Positions 5,566 to 6,171 of a stretch of DNA of 6,171 nt are shown in pieces. The position numbers were made by a program, and so were the translations under genes. How positions within the stretch are numbered: the first letter of the stretch is position 1; the number at the start of each line of letters is the position of its first letter. This DNA comes from Candidatus Scybalocola fimicaballi (lineage in GTDB: Bacteria; Bacteroidota; Bacteroidia; Bacteroidales; Paludibacteraceae), in NCBI GenBank assembly GCA_002317115.1, contig DCIP01000020.1, positions 1 to 6,171 of the forward strand, written 5' to 3'. Under the pieces are notes generated by a model. It saw only the letters and a list, made by a program, of their open reading frames with translations. It searched no databases and had not been told where the DNA came from.

Positions 5566-6171
5566 ATGGCACAGAAAAAACTTCATTTTGAGACTCTACA
5601 ACTTCATGTAGGACAGGAGAACCCAGATCCAGTAACAGGAGCTCGCGCAGTTCCTATTTACCAGACTACTTCTTACGTTTTCAACAACTCTCAGCACGCT
5701 GCTGACCGTTTCGGTCTTCGTGACGCTGGTAACATCTACGGTCGTTTGACTAACTCTACTCAGGGTGTTTTTGAGGACCGTGTTGCAGCTCTTGAGGGTG
5801 GTGTTGCCGGACTTGCAGTAGCATCTGGTGCAGCAGCAATCACTTACGCTCTACAGAACATTGCTCAGAACGGTGATCACATCGTTGCTGCCGACAACAT
5901 CTACGGTGGTTCTTACAACCTAATCACTCATACACTAACAACTCAGGGTGTTGATTATTCAATCGTAGATTTCTCAGACTACGATGCTATTGAGAAGGCA
6001 ATCAAGCCTAATACAAAGGTGATTTTCGCTGAGACACTTGGAAATCCAAACAGCGATGTGCTTGATATTGAAAAGGTAGCGGCTATCGCTCACAAGCACA
6101 ATCTTCCTCTTATCATTGATAACACATTCGGAACTCCTTACTTGATCCGTCCACTTGAGCACGGTGCTGAT
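5566..6171 (+). CDS. metY: O-acetylhomoserine sulfhydrylase (metY type), 3'-truncated by window
   Basis: This is the first 202 residues of a PLP-dependent Cys/Met-metabolism enzyme. The likely reaction is O-acetylhomoserine plus sulfide to homocysteine plus acetate, in methionine synthesis; O-acetylserine may also serve. The N-terminus FETLQLHVGQ followed by DPVTGARAVPIYQTTSYVF is characteristic of MetY rather than MetB. IYGR (57-60) supplies the Tyr and Arg that bind the PLP phosphate of the neighbouring subunit. ASGAAA (86-91) is the phosphate-binding turn, Y113-G-G holds the Tyr that stacks on PLP, and IIDNTFGTPYL (183-193) includes D185, which contacts the pyridine nitrogen. The PLP lysine lies beyond the window. 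The start is preceded by AT-rich sequence with ATAAAG and no clear Shine-Dalgarno. The gene has its own promoter and is separated from the NAD operon by a terminator, so it is probably a separate unit. Confidence 0.9.
   Translation, partial: MAQKKLHFETLQLHVGQENPDPVTGARAVPIYQTTSYVFNNSQHAADRFGLRDAGNIYGRLTNSTQGVFEDRVAALEGGVAGLAVASGAAAITYALQNIAQNGDHIVAADNIYGGSYNLITHTLTTQGVDYSIVDFSDYDAIEKAIKPNTKVIFAETLGNPNSDVLDIEKVAAIAHKHNLPLIIDNTFGTPYLIRPLEHGAD

Overview
This window looks like chromosomal DNA of a Bacteroidetes bacterium, probably near Prevotella; the genus is a guess from overall gene character. The main support is two matches to the Bacteroidetes promoter element TAnnTTTG, one with a TTTG box 19 bases upstream. 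Most starts also lack a Shine-Dalgarno sequence and are preceded by AT-rich leaders. All genes are on the plus strand.

Layout. (1) 1-462 is the 3' end of an NhaC-family Na+/H+ antiporter. (2) 463-600 is a spacer with three copies of a 33-bp direct repeat. It leads into an AT-rich ATPase gene of the ATP_bind/DUF4143 type (601-1905), which looks like an accessory insertion. (3) 2008-5118 is a three-gene NAD salvage operon with a clear promoter (1937-1967) and a strong intrinsic terminator (5145-5182). Its genes are nicotinate phosphoribosyltransferase (pncB), a Nudix hydrolase resembling ADP-ribose pyrophosphatase, and one continuous reading frame joining NH3-dependent NAD+ synthetase (NadE) to nicotinamidase (PncA). 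(4) 5183-5565 is a 383-base spacer with short AT-rich repeats, small dyads, a possible 25-residue membrane peptide ORF and a TAnnTTTG promoter. (5) 5566 to the window end is the N-terminal part of an O-acetylhomoserine sulfhydrylase (metY type).

How the operon works together. Nicotinamide is deamidated by the PncA domain to nicotinate plus NH3. PncB turns nicotinate into nicotinate mononucleotide. NadD, which is not in the window, adenylylates that, and the NadE domain amidates the product to NAD+ using NH3. The Nudix enzyme probably cleaves ADP-ribose left by NAD+-consuming reactions. The most notable observation is the NadE-PncA fusion: one polypeptide holds both the step that releases ammonia and the step that consumes it. 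The sequence shows the fusion directly; any ammonia coupling is inference.
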